DNA of 64,000 nucleotides from CAYLRU01 sp964386565 (GCA_964386565.1 CAYLRU010000002.1:96742-160741), one strand, 5' to 3'. Shown: positions 45,199-53,798, counted from the stretch's first letter. Made by a program: numbers and translations. Notes: a model not told the origin generated them from the sequence alone.

Positions 45199-45729
45199 AT
45201 GACGGCAAAATTAAACCATCGCGAACTCATTTATCAGGGCCGGGTATTTAATGTCTTTAAAGACAATGTCACGCTGAAAAACGGCTCGACCGTAAATCTG
45301 GATATTGTCCGCCACCCTGGTGCGGCCGCCATTGTGGCGTTGACGGATGAAAAAAAAATATTTTTGCTCAAACAATTTCGTTATGCCATAGGTGACTTCA
45401 TCTGGGAAATTCCCGCCGGAACACTGAATCCCGGCGAGGCGCCCCTTGACTGCGCTAAAAGAGAACTCATCGAGGAAACCGGTTCCGGTGCGAAATCATG
45501 GAAAAAACTGGGGTATATGACGCCGGCACCCGGCTATACGGACGAAAGAATCCATCTTTATCTTGCAGAAAATATAACGCCTGCCGAACAAAACCTTGAC
45601 CCTGATGAAATCCTGGATGTTCACCAGGTTCAATTCGAAGATGCCCTGTCAATGATCCGTGAAGGCCGGATTGCAGATGCGAAAACCATTACCGGCATCT
45701 TTCTGGCCAAAGATGTATTGGACCTGTAG
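45199..45729 (+). CDS. nudF: Nudix hydrolase (ADP-ribose pyrophosphatase type)
   Basis: 176 residues. HRELIYQGRVFNVFKD at the start, IVALTDEKKIFLLKQFRYA and the Nudix box GEAPLDCAKRELIEETG followed by the APGYTDE motif are characteristic of ADP-ribose/ADP-sugar pyrophosphatases. It would clear ADP-ribose in the cytoplasm. AAAAGGA precedes the ATG at 45199; the longer ORF from 45148 starts at a TTG without a site. Converges on the J-domain remnant. Confidence 0.87.
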   Translation: MTAKLNHRELIYQGRVFNVFKDNVTLKNGSTVNLDIVRHPGAAAIVALTDEKKIFLLKQFRYAIGDFIWEIPAGTLNPGEAPLDCAKRELIEETGSGAKSWKKLGYMTPAPGYTDERIHLYLAENITPAEQNLDPDEILDVHQVQFEDALSMIREGRIADAKTITGIFLAKDVLDL

Positions 45730-45734
45730 ATTCT

Positions 45735-45874
45735 TTATTCCTTTCTCCTGATCAGCTCTTTATGGGCCTCCGTCAGTTTAGTAAACTGTTCGTGTGGTCA
45801 CCGCCCATGTCCGGGTGAAGTTCAATCACCGGTATCTTCGGCGTATAATCATCGGACAGGTTCGAGGAAAGCAG
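45735..45874 (-). pseudogene. Frameshifted J-domain remnant
   Basis: The minus strand shows VIELHPDMGGD in one frame and EQFTKLTEAHKELIRRKE with a stop in the next frame. Together they look like the HPD loop and last helix of a J-domain, split by a frameshift near 45795. It lies directly downstream of the intact DnaJ-like gene, but its sequence differs from that gene's J-domain, so it is not a simple copy. Confidence 0.5.
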
Positions 45875-45887
45875 TGTTTAAGCTCTT

Positions 45888-46697
45888 TCAGTTTGACCGA
45901 AAATCGTCTATGACGTCTCTGATTTTTTTCAAAAACGGCTTTTTAAAATTTATTTTCAAATACAAATCGCCGGAATTGCCGCCGCCTTTGCCCTCCCTGC
46001 CCATCCCCGGCAAACGGATCTTCTGCCCTTCTTTCATGCCGCCGGGTACTTTGACAACAAGTTTCTTGTTCCTCTTCCGATGAAAGTAGGGATAAGGTCC
46101 CCCTGCCTTGGCCAGTTCAGGCGTCAGGTATATATCGTCCACCATGTCTGCGCCGGTTTCCGGCAATATCACACCACTGATTTTTTCAATGGCTAATCGG
46201 GATAATTTTCCCAAAACACCTTTCGGCAAAACAGGAGCGGTTTTCCCTGATTTTGTATTTTTAACGGGGCCTTGAAATACAAATCCCTTTGCCGAAAATC
46301 CGTGCCGCTTGAACTCAAAAGATCGATATCCCTGCCCGTAAAATTCCCTGAAAATCTCGTCCACTCCTCTGAATCCGAATGCCTTGGCCATTTCATCCAA
46401 AATGGCATTGATATCCGACCCGCTGAAGATATCCCGCTCGGAATAATTCTGCCGGAAACGGCTGTAAGCATTTTCACCGAATCGCCGCCGCAATGCATCA
46501 TACCGCCTTCTTTTTTCCGGATTGGACAACACGGCATATGCTTCATTCACCTTCTTCATTTTCTCCGCAGCATGGGGGTTATCCTCATTCCGGTCGGGAT
46601 GAAAGGTAAATGCCAATTTCCGGTAGGCATCTTTAATTTCCTTGTCCCCGGCGTTCTGCCCTATCCCCAAGATCTTGTAAAAATCATCCTGTTCCAT
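45888..46697 (-). CDS. DnaJ/CbpA-type co-chaperone
   Basis: 269 residues. An N-terminal J-domain (DFYKILGIGQNAGDKEIKDA, then FHPDRNEDNP) stimulates DnaK ATPase. A middle region without zinc fingers and a C-terminal substrate domain (DDIYLTPELAKAGG and LVVKVPGGMKEGQKIRLPGM) follow. The lack of the CxxCxGxG zinc centre places it with CbpA-like class B proteins. AAGGAC precedes the ATG. The C-terminal domain is single, shorter than in full DnaJ. Confidence 0.9.
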   Translation of the reverse strand: MEQDDFYKILGIGQNAGDKEIKDAYRKLAFTFHPDRNEDNPHAAEKMKKVNEAYAVLSNPEKRRRYDALRRRFGENAYSRFRQNYSERDIFSGSDINAILDEMAKAFGFRGVDEIFREFYGQGYRSFEFKRHGFSAKGFVFQGPVKNTKSGKTAPVLPKGVLGKLSRLAIEKISGVILPETGADMVDDIYLTPELAKAGGPYPYFHRKRNKKLVVKVPGGMKEGQKIRLPGMGREGKGGGNSGDLYLKINFKKPFLKKIRDVIDDFRSN

Positions 46698-46723
46698 TAA
46701 CGTCCTTATATTCTATAAAAAAG

Positions 46724-47173
46724 TTAATATCCGGAACCAGCCGAGGCCGACAGTTGATTCGCTCTTTTTGAGGCTGCGAACGAAGACCGGGTCAGCAGTG
46801 TTCTCGCTTTAAACCAGGCAAGCGAAATTTTCGAATCAAATCCTAAAATATTGGCTCCCGGTGAAAGGGGTCTGCCGAAATTATCCACAACATCATAGAA
46901 CAATCTGCCGAAGTCCTCGAAAAATACCACGTTATCCTTCATCATGTTTTTGTATGCATCATCTATTGATACGGTTAACTTCATGGTATTGCCGGACAGG
47001 CGCTCTTTATTCAGAATGGTACCGATTTTTTTCCCGAAACAATAGACATTCTCATCATAAATGACCGGGGTCCCGTCAAACACGACATAATAGACATCCT
47101 TCTTTGCCGGCGACTGTGAGCAACCGGATATCATCAGCCCCAAAACCAGTAAAACGCCGAAAAAACGCCTCAT
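46724..47173 (-). CDS. Small lipoprotein with MCE-like domain
   Basis: 149 residues. The signal ends in a lipobox (LGLMISGC), so it should be acylated and attached to a membrane. The following region, YYVVFDGTPVIYDENVYCFG, then KKIGTI and MKLTVSIDDAYKNMMKDN, resembles one MlaD/MCE domain as used in lipid transport. No permease or ATPase gene is adjacent. AAGGAGG supports the ATG at 47173. The MCE reading is inferred from pattern only. Confidence 0.65.
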   Translation of the reverse strand: MRRFFGVLLVLGLMISGCSQSPAKKDVYYVVFDGTPVIYDENVYCFGKKIGTILNKERLSGNTMKLTVSIDDAYKNMMKDNVVFFEDFGRLFYDVVDNFGRPLSPGANILGFDSKISLAWFKARTLLTRSSFAASKRANQLSASAGSGY

Positions 47174-47194
47174 CAACCCTCCTTACACCCGTAT

Positions 47195-48055
47195 TCACTT
47201 TGGATCTAAAAAATCCATCAGATTAATAATTTTTTCTTTTGAATCTGCTGATTGATTCAAAACCGAACTCCTCGCTCGTTGTTTCATAAGTCCTTCCACA
47301 ACGGATTTAATCTGGGGATTACTCTCAATCAATTCCTGGATCTCCAATTCCAGCTTTTCCCAATTGTCTTCCAGTTTTTGGGTGTTGAGTTTAAAATTGC
47401 CTAAAAAGGCCAGAAGGTCGGCCAGGGCGGACAAGAGCCCGAAATGGGTCACACTCTGCAGATAATATGGGCAATGACACCACAGGCTTAAGCATTCAAA
47501 TCCTCTTTTTTGGCCCTCCCACTGAATCGTTGAATGAATGGTGCTGGGTCCGTGGTATGAAATCGGATTGATGCCCTTTTGCTTCAATAACGCTTTTAAT
47601 CCCTCATTTGAAACAAGTCCGGAGATCGTTCTTTCCGTATGAAGGACGTTGTCAAATAAGCCGCCCAGGGTAATGATGGTTTTTACATGCAAAGATTTTA
47701 AAAATCCGCATAATTCACTCACCATCCGGTCCCATGCCAGGTTCGGTTCATCCGCCGCCAAAACGACAAGGTCATGTGCTTCCGGTTCCGTTTCAACGGC
47801 AAAGATGCTTGCCCGTGGCGGTCGATATCTTTTCAGTATTCCGTCTTCAACCGTCACAACAGGCCGTACAGCATCATACCGATAAAAAAGATCCGGGTTC
47901 AGATCGGCGATACGCCTTCCCGGCAGGTGACTGATTAAAAAATCCACCATTCCCTTGGAGGTATTCAATGCATTTCCCCATCCGTCAAATCCGGCAATAA
48001 ATACCGGGTTTTTCAACCGGGGCATTTCTTCGATGTAAAGTCCTTCGCTTTCCAT
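47195..48055 (-). CDS. PAC2-family protein
   Basis: 286 residues of the PAC2 (proteasome assembly chaperone 2-like) ATP-grasp-associated family. Typical blocks are FIAGFDGWGNALNTSKGMV, the LVVLAADEPN strand, TIITLGGL and HGPSTIHSTIQWEGQKRG. Bacterial members are uncharacterised; Desulfobacterota are not expected to have a 20S proteasome, so the eukaryotic role does not carry over. The start at 48055 (MESEGLYIEEMPRL) fits family N-termini. Probably co-transcribed with the lipoprotein gene 21 bases downstream. Confidence 0.82.
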   Translation of the reverse strand: MESEGLYIEEMPRLKNPVFIAGFDGWGNALNTSKGMVDFLISHLPGRRIADLNPDLFYRYDAVRPVVTVEDGILKRYRPPRASIFAVETEPEAHDLVVLAADEPNLAWDRMVSELCGFLKSLHVKTIITLGGLFDNVLHTERTISGLVSNEGLKALLKQKGINPISYHGPSTIHSTIQWEGQKRGFECLSLWCHCPYYLQSVTHFGLLSALADLLAFLGNFKLNTQKLEDNWEKLELEIQELIESNPQIKSVVEGLMKQRARSSVLNQSADSKEKIINLMDFLDPK

Positions 48056-48267
48056 GAGACCTATATGACATCGCCCACAAAGATTGTCAATTTCCAATTG
48101 GGCCCAAAGATCGTCTGGGTTTTACCACAAAAGTCTCTAACTGAGACATCGTCTGATGTTTAAAAGCTGTTTCACGTAAATATAGGACTCTTTTTTGTCT
48201 TTGCAAGTCTTTTGCCTTGAACCCATCGGTATGATGCACTATGTGTGAGTTGAAAAACATAAGCAGT

Positions 48268-48417
48268 CCATCATCTGGAAACGGCACTTTTGGTTCATAG
48301 CTGCGTTTTCGCTCTTTTGAAATCCGCATAAACAACATGTATTTCTGCGGATTTCAAAATCGCTCAGGCCTTGCTTCGAACCAATTCCGCCATGGCGGGG
48401 CTGCCATTTCCGGATGG
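48268..48417 (+). repeat. MITE-like palindromic repeat, copy 4
   Basis: About 150 bp in the gap between the divergent PAC2 and TrmH genes, carrying GCGTTTTCGCTCTTTTGAAA and ATTTCAAAATCGCTCAGGCC as the two arms, and ending in TTTCCGGATGG. The left terminus is less conserved (CCATCATCTGGAAA). It lies just 23 bases before the TrmH start and may carry or modify its promoter. Confidence 0.8.
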
Positions 48418-48439
48418 ACACCAGGTAGGAAATAAATTC

Positions 48440-48991
48440 ATGTCACTTCGAAAATTACGGCGGCGCCTGCATCTGGAGAGAAAATACGCCTTGCAGCGAT
48501 TTGAAAAACACAGGCGAAAAAGCCTTTTTGCCGAGCCGGGGGTTCACGACTTCATGATCGTACTGGATAATTTAAAGCCGGCGTTCAATATCGGAAAGAT
48601 TTTTCGCAGTGCAGATGCGTTCGGAGCAAAAGGGGTCTGTCTTGTGGGCATCGACTTCTTTGATCCGGCACCGGCAATGGGGTCGTTCAAGTGGGTTCCA
48701 TCCGAATTTTACCGGCAATTTGACGACTGTTATAAAAACCTGAAAAACAGGGGTTACTGCCTGTTTACATTGGAACCGAAAAACGGCGTTTCTTTACCGT
48801 CGGTAAATTTGCCCCGGAAATGCGCTTTTGTGTTCGGAAACGAAGAGTTCGGATTCAGTTTCGATCCTGCCGATTATCCTGACATCGCATCCGTTCAAAT
48901 TCCCCAGTTCGGAAAGGTTCAAAGTTTAAATGTCAGTATTGCCGCATCCGTTACCATGTATGAATATATACGGCAGCATCACAAAAGTTGA
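48440..48991 (+). CDS. TrmH/SpoU-family RNA 2'-O-methyltransferase
   Basis: 183 residues. SPOUT-fold marks are present: LDNLKPAFNIGKIFRSADAF (motif 1), AFVFGNEEFGFS (motif 2) and IPQFGKVQSLNVSIAASVTM (motif 3), which form the knotted SAM site. Target may be tRNA or rRNA; the exact nucleoside is not predictable. AGGA with a 9-base spacer supports the ATG at 48440. The short N-terminal basic helix (RKLRRRLHLERKY) could bind RNA. Confidence 0.88.
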   Translation: MSLRKLRRRLHLERKYALQRFEKHRRKSLFAEPGVHDFMIVLDNLKPAFNIGKIFRSADAFGAKGVCLVGIDFFDPAPAMGSFKWVPSEFYRQFDDCYKNLKNRGYCLFTLEPKNGVSLPSVNLPRKCAFVFGNEEFGFSFDPADYPDIASVQIPQFGKVQSLNVSIAASVTMYEYIRQHHKS

Positions 48992-49027
48992 GACCTGTGT
49001 AAAACACCCTTTTTTCTCAGATTCATA

Positions 49028-51199
49028 CTAAACGGATTTTGTCATGCCGTATTCCGCCAAGATCTTTTCAGCCTGATCATCCATAAGCCCGAATTTTTCT
49101 ACTGTACTGTAAAGGGGAACCCCGTCTTCCGAAAACCCTTTTTCCCGGTAAACAGTGTCGCAAAGCTGCTGATAGGCTTCCGCCCGCTTTTCCAGCAGCA
49201 ATTCATGGCGCTTTTTCGGATCTTCGGGTATGCCGTTATTCCCCATGATGTTTTTCAGCCATTGATCATAATATTCCGACCGGGATTCGTATTCGTTGAA
49301 AAAAGCCGGTCCCATGGCCCTTATCGGGATTTGATCGCTTTTTCGGGTCCCCTTTCCCTGTCGTAAATTGATCAACTTCTGGAGAATGTACAATCTTTCC
49401 GAATCATTGAGCATGTCTTCCAATGTCTTGTTTGATCCCACCGTGGCATTGAGATACCGGACATAATAATCCAGTGACGGAAAATTCTTTGCCGGGTTGT
49501 CGGTGGCAGCGGCATCTGGATGGCGCACATCAATCCATGGCAGCTTGCACAGCCCCACAGCGTTGAACCATGTCCGGACCAGGGGAAACCATTTCAGCGC
49601 ATTGGCCTTGAGCTCAAACGTCGGCAACTCTTTGTGGACCTGGTCGATAAAAATAAGCCAGGCCTCGTCATGCTGGGGGCCCTTTAGTGCAAACCCGTAT
49701 CCCCCCTGCTGGGCCAGAGACTCCTTGGTAACATACATGGAAAATTCAAGCCCTTTGACTTCCATTCCGAATTTATTCAGCTCCGCCATCACTTCATCCA
49801 CCGAGGCCCCGTTTCTGGCGGCACAGGCCTGGGCCACCCATTGTTTGCCCCTTGCCACACCCTGACCGGCGATTTTTCCGAATCCTTCACCGTTGGCGAT
49901 TTCATGTATCAGGCGGTTCGCGGCATCGGCATTGCCGAAGGACAAATCGTATCCCACATCTTTTTCGTCAATAAATCCCCGTTGAAAACACTCCATGAAA
50001 AATGAAATGGTGACACCGGTGGAAATGGAGTCAATGCCGTATTCATCACAATACCAGTTGTATTCCATGACAAACTGCGGATCAAAAATACCCATGCAAC
50101 TTACGGCCCCGACGGTTTCATATTCAGGTCCGTCGATGCCCACCCTTCGCCCGGCATAGGGTCCCCGCGTAAGCAGCACGTCTTCCGCCCCTTTGGCACA
50201 GGCCAGATTGCAACCGTAATAGCAGCCATCCGGCATCTTTTTGCTGAAATACCGATCCAGGAAATTCTGAGCAAACAGGTTTGAAGATTCGGGGCTCTGA
50301 CCATATTGATAATTGTGGATGGGAAATAAATGATGTTTGTCCATATGTTCGGACAGAACCGTCGTTCCCCATGACGCCAGATGGAATTGTTCAGGATCTG
50401 ATTTCCTCAATACCTCTCTGAATTCCGAGCCTGACCTGCAGACAGTTTTCGAATCAACGGCATTGTTACCGTCCGCTTTTCTCCGGCTGGAACGGACGAT
50501 AATGCCCCTGAGGTTTTTGACCCGCATGACCGTTCCGGTTCCCCCACGACCGGCCTGCTTTGTTCGGACCCGTTTTCTCCGCTTGTCGTAATAATGGCTG
50601 TTGATAATGCCGAACCGCGTGTTAACAGCCCCTTTCCCGGCCGTGACCACGGCAGTCGTATCGTTATAAATTCCGTCGTTAATCTCTTTTAACAGCGCTT
50701 CTCCAAAGGAGAGGGATCCCTCATCGATTGCTTTGTCATAAACCGGCGAAGTTAAAATCGATAGGGTCTTCGCATCCCTGTCGATCATTACCACGACTTC
50801 TTCATCCGAAATTCCGGACACCGTGACTGCATCGAATCCGGCCAGTTTCAGCAGGGGAGCAAAATGCCCGCCCACGTTGGAATCCACAAAAGTATCCGTA
50901 AGCGGCGAAATGGTCCCGACAATAAATTTACCGGTACCTGGAAATCCCGGTTCATTTCCCAGAGGGCCACCGGCCAGGGCCAGAATGTTGTCGGCGGAAT
51001 CATACCGCGTATCCCGGGTTGTATTGTCCCATATCAGCTTCAGCGCATACCCACGGCCGCCGATATATTTTTCCTTAAAATCCGGATCAAGTTCAATAAC
51101 CTGAATTTCTTTTTTCGTCAGGTCGATTTTTAATATCCGGTCTGTATACCCGCCGGAAACCTCTGCCGGTTCATAATTAATTTGCTTAAGTATTTTCAT
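49028..51199 (-). CDS. Tungsten-type aldehyde:ferredoxin oxidoreductase family protein
   Basis: 723 residues of the AOR family, which binds a bis-tungstopterin and one 4Fe-4S cluster. The cluster ligands appear as Cys326, Cys330 and Cys334 (CYYGCNLAC) plus Cys551 in VGLCKLPW; the first spacing is CX3C instead of the CX2C of the archaeal enzyme. GGRGYALKL and the GPLGNEPGFPGTGKF block support the cofactor domain. It may oxidise aldehydes to acids or act like the AOR-family BamB subunit of benzoyl-CoA reductases, but no other bam gene is present. The ATG at 51199 is likely; GTG codons upstream are alternatives. Confidence 0.88.
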   Translation of the reverse strand: MKILKQINYEPAEVSGGYTDRILKIDLTKKEIQVIELDPDFKEKYIGGRGYALKLIWDNTTRDTRYDSADNILALAGGPLGNEPGFPGTGKFIVGTISPLTDTFVDSNVGGHFAPLLKLAGFDAVTVSGISDEEVVVMIDRDAKTLSILTSPVYDKAIDEGSLSFGEALLKEINDGIYNDTTAVVTAGKGAVNTRFGIINSHYYDKRRKRVRTKQAGRGGTGTVMRVKNLRGIIVRSSRRKADGNNAVDSKTVCRSGSEFREVLRKSDPEQFHLASWGTTVLSEHMDKHHLFPIHNYQYGQSPESSNLFAQNFLDRYFSKKMPDGCYYGCNLACAKGAEDVLLTRGPYAGRRVGIDGPEYETVGAVSCMGIFDPQFVMEYNWYCDEYGIDSISTGVTISFFMECFQRGFIDEKDVGYDLSFGNADAANRLIHEIANGEGFGKIAGQGVARGKQWVAQACAARNGASVDEVMAELNKFGMEVKGLEFSMYVTKESLAQQGGYGFALKGPQHDEAWLIFIDQVHKELPTFELKANALKWFPLVRTWFNAVGLCKLPWIDVRHPDAAATDNPAKNFPSLDYYVRYLNATVGSNKTLEDMLNDSERLYILQKLINLRQGKGTRKSDQIPIRAMGPAFFNEYESRSEYYDQWLKNIMGNNGIPEDPKKRHELLLEKRAEAYQQLCDTVYREKGFSEDGVPLYSTVEKFGLMDDQAEKILAEYGMTKSV

Positions 51200-51524
51200 T
51201 TCCGCCACTTTTGAACTGCCCACTCATTTTGAATAAAATATAATTAATTATTTCAGCCAGATGTCTGTGTGTTAGAAATACAATCTTGCAAAATATATGA
51301 GAACCGGAGGGATTGTCAAGGACATTTTGGCGGAACTCAACATATTCAAATCATAAGGCATTCGTGTCTTCGCAAGCCATTTATCCAATATTGATATAAT
51401 CTATTCCCGTTCCATTTCAGTATTGATATTAGCAATTAGACATATCCTGCCGATATGCTATTTTTAATTTTAAAATCAGCCTTACATCTGGATTCATAGT
51501 TAAAAATTATGAGGAGACAACACC
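51200..51524. other. Divergent intergenic region, AT-rich
   Basis: 325 bases between the AOR gene and yedF. A TATAAT occurs near 51394 but without a convincing -35 box. Nothing else recognised. Confidence 0.4.
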
Positions 51525-52121
51525 ATGATGGAAATCGATGCCAGGGGATTGGCATGCCCGGCGCCGGTCCTGCAAACCAAAGCCGCGATCGAAAACAACC
51601 GTCCGGCGGAACTCAATGTTATCGTGGACAACCCCGCTGCAAAGGAAAATGTTTCGCGGTTTTTTTCCTCACAGGGATACACGGTCAAAGTTGACCGGAA
51701 AGGCAAAGACTATGTCGTTGCGGGGCGAAGTGAAACACAAAAGACCATTCCAAAGCCTGCTGTTGAAGGTGAAAAAAACCATGGGAAAAAAATAATGATC
51801 ATGGTGGCGACGGATCGACTGGGATTTGGAGATGATGAACTGGGCCTGAAATTGATGGTCAATTTCATCAAAACCTTGAAAGAAATGGGACCTGATCTCT
51901 GGCGACTGGTGTTTGTCAACAACGGCGTCAAGCTCACGGTTGAAGGGTCGGAAATTTTAACCGAACTCCAAGCATACGAGGACGACGGGCTTACGATCCT
52001 GGTGTGCGGCACCTGTCTTACCCATTTCAATCTTCTGGATCAAAAACAGGTGGGGCAGACCACCAACATGCTGGATATCGTCACTGCCATGCAGGTGGCG
52101 GATAAGGTGATTAATATATAG
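51525..52121 (+). CDS. yedF: YedF: TusA-DsrE fusion, selenium/sulfur-transfer protein
   Basis: 198 residues. The N-terminal TusA domain has the sulfur-carrying cysteine in DARGLACPAPVLQTK; the C-terminal part is DsrE/DsrF-like with a conserved VCGTCLTHF. This fusion is the YedF family found with selenium metabolism genes (selD, selA, cysteine desulfurase). A cysteine desulfurase lies tail to tail with it. No selD is in the window. GAGGAGA precedes the start. The role in delivering activated sulfur or selenium is inferred from family and context. Confidence 0.87.
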   Translation: MMEIDARGLACPAPVLQTKAAIENNRPAELNVIVDNPAAKENVSRFFSSQGYTVKVDRKGKDYVVAGRSETQKTIPKPAVEGEKNHGKKIMIMVATDRLGFGDDELGLKLMVNFIKTLKEMGPDLWRLVFVNNGVKLTVEGSEILTELQAYEDDGLTILVCGTCLTHFNLLDQKQVGQTTNMLDIVTAMQVADKVINI

Positions 52122-52128
52122 GGGTCAG

Positions 52129-52184
52129 GGGTTCAGGCTGTAGGTTTTTAGGTACCCCCCCCCAAACCCTTACAACCTGAACCC
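52129..52184. terminator. Palindrome between convergent yedF and desulfurase genes
   Basis: GGGTTCAGGCTGTAGG (52129-52144) pairs with CCTTACAACCTGAACCC (52168-52184) to give a 16 bp stem with few mismatches, and a GGTTTTTAGG/CCCCTAAAC pair overlaps it. The position between two stop codons suggests a bidirectional terminator, though the T-runs are short; it could also be a simple-repeat array of GGTTCAGG units. Confidence 0.5.
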
Positions 52185-52191
52185 TTACAGT

Positions 52192-53334
52192 CTAAACCCC
52201 TAAACACCTATCAACGGCATTGACAACAACTGCAACCGCTTCGTCAATTTCTTCTTCCGTTGTCATCCTTCCCACACTGAACCGCAAAGTTCCCCTGGCC
52301 CATTGGATGGGTACATTCATGGCCGACAGGACATGGGAAATCTCAACCGTATCCGAATGACAGGCTGCACCGGCTGACGCCGCCACTTTTAATCCGATTT
52401 CCTCAAGAATCCGGTTGGCTTCCAGGTTTTTAAAAGACAGGCTCAAGGTGTTCGGCAGTCTTAACACAGGATGACCGTTCAACCGAACACCGCCGGTACA
52501 CGCCTTTAAACCGTCATGCAATCGGTCACGCAGTTTTTGCATCTGCTGCATATTTTTTTTCAGCTCCCGGAATGCGATTTCACATGCCTTGCCCAGTCCC
52601 ACAATTCCAAGGACATTTTCCGTTCCGGCCCGCCGCCCCATTTCCTGCCCGGCGCCATGGCAGAACTTCACCGGGGTCAGCCCGTTCCGAACAAACAAGG
52701 CGCCGATGCCCTTGGGTGCATACACCTTATGCCCGGCAACGGACAGCAGGTCAACACCCAGGTCATTTACATCCGTTGGAATTTTTCCAACAGACTGGGC
52801 AGCGTCGGTATGCATGACAATGTGGTGTTTTTTGGCAATGCGGGATATGTCTTTAATCGGTTGTATGGTTCCCACTTCATTATTGGCATGCATGATGGTA
52901 ATCAGAACGGTTTCCTTTCGAACGGCACGTTCCAGTTCACTCACATCGACCAACCCGTCTCCATCCACCTTCACATAGGTTGTTTCAAATCCCCATTTTT
53001 CCAGGGATTTGCATACTTCTATAACGGCCGGATGTTCAACAATACTGGTGATAATATGGTTTCCCTTGTCTCTCATGGCCCATGCAATGCCTGAAATGGC
53101 ATGATTGTTGGACTCGGTCCCGCCGCTGGTAAAGATGATTTCATCGGGGCTGCAATTGAGCAATTGCGCGACCTGTATTCGGGCGTTTTCCACGGCACGC
53201 CTGGGTGCGATGCCGTACCAATGAGAACTGGACGGGTTTCCGAATTCATCTTCCAAAAACGGTGTCATGGCTGAAATAACTTCAGGATCATGAGGCGTGG
53301 TGCCGTTATAATCCAAATAGATGGGAAAAATCAT
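52192..53334 (-). CDS. Cysteine desulfurase (NifS/IscS family)
   Basis: 380 residues. PLP-dependent enzyme that releases sulfur (or selenium) from cysteine for clusters, thiolation or selenophosphate. IYLDYNGTTP begins the fold, Lys203 in SVAGHKVYAPKG binds PLP, RRAGTEN is the type mark, and Cys325 in SAGAACHSD is the persulfide cysteine. GGAGG six bases before the ATG at 53334 fixes the start; the ORF to 53511 reads back through the intergenic region. Its neighbour yedF suggests the selenium-related branch. Confidence 0.92.
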   Translation of the reverse strand: MIFPIYLDYNGTTPHDPEVISAMTPFLEDEFGNPSSSHWYGIAPRRAVENARIQVAQLLNCSPDEIIFTSGGTESNNHAISGIAWAMRDKGNHIITSIVEHPAVIEVCKSLEKWGFETTYVKVDGDGLVDVSELERAVRKETVLITIMHANNEVGTIQPIKDISRIAKKHHIVMHTDAAQSVGKIPTDVNDLGVDLLSVAGHKVYAPKGIGALFVRNGLTPVKFCHGAGQEMGRRAGTENVLGIVGLGKACEIAFRELKKNMQQMQKLRDRLHDGLKACTGGVRLNGHPVLRLPNTLSLSFKNLEANRILEEIGLKVAASAGAACHSDTVEISHVLSAMNVPIQWARGTLRFSVGRMTTEEEIDEAVAVVVNAVDRCLGV

Positions 53335-53488
53335 GTCAAACCTCCGGAAATTCTGTTTTCGCAAAGCGTTACATTTCTTTTCCATGATACTTTTCCAACG
53401 CCCGAATAACAACAAAAAATCGGGAAAGGCGGGAAAATTAAAGATACCCTCATGTTTCCAAAATGCTTGGTGTCCTTTGTTCTTTAGA

Positions 53489-53590
53489 GGCGGACCGATG
53501 AGTTCAATCACGGGAATACAATTAATATTTCGAGAATTGAACTCCTTGGCCCAATACAGGGATCAGGCACGGAAAGAGGTTTTGAACCCA
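53489..53590 (-). repeat. Dispersed ~100 bp repeat, copy 2
   Basis: Inverted relative to the copy at 10101-10202, with 31 of 33 bases identical in the core (53522-53554). It lies in the gap between the cysteine desulfurase and the promoter of the four-gene operon. Small ORFs over this region are not supported. Confidence 0.7.
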
Positions 53591-53643
53591 TTTACGGCCT
53601 CTCCCATATCGAGTAAAAACCGGCGGATATGGTGCTCCGTTTC

Positions 53644-53672
53644 TTGACAATACCGCCTTATTCGGCAATAAT
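53644..53672 (+). promoter_or_regulatory. Near-consensus sigma-70 promoter of the four-gene operon
   Basis: TTGACA (53644-53649), a 17-base spacer and AATAAT (53667-53672), matching 11 of 12 consensus bases. It lies about 125 bases before the GTG start of the first operon gene, leaving a leader of roughly 120 bases. Confidence 0.65.
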
Positions 53673-53798
53673 GATATTGTACAGCAAAGAAAAGCCGCTT
53701 TATCGAAATTGGGTCATACACCTCATGGGCATCATCCCGAACTTCTGCCATCCGGACGGGTTAGGAGAACAGGCCTGAAAGGTAATGAAAGGTTAAAT

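Noticed and set aside
48239..48421. A 60-residue minus-strand ORF in the PAC2-TrmH gap
   Set aside because: It is a chance frame across the MITE-like repeat.
53563..53751. A 62-residue minus-strand ORF upstream of the glycosyl operon
   Set aside because: It covers the plus-strand promoter and part of the dispersed repeat; no ribosome site and no domain.
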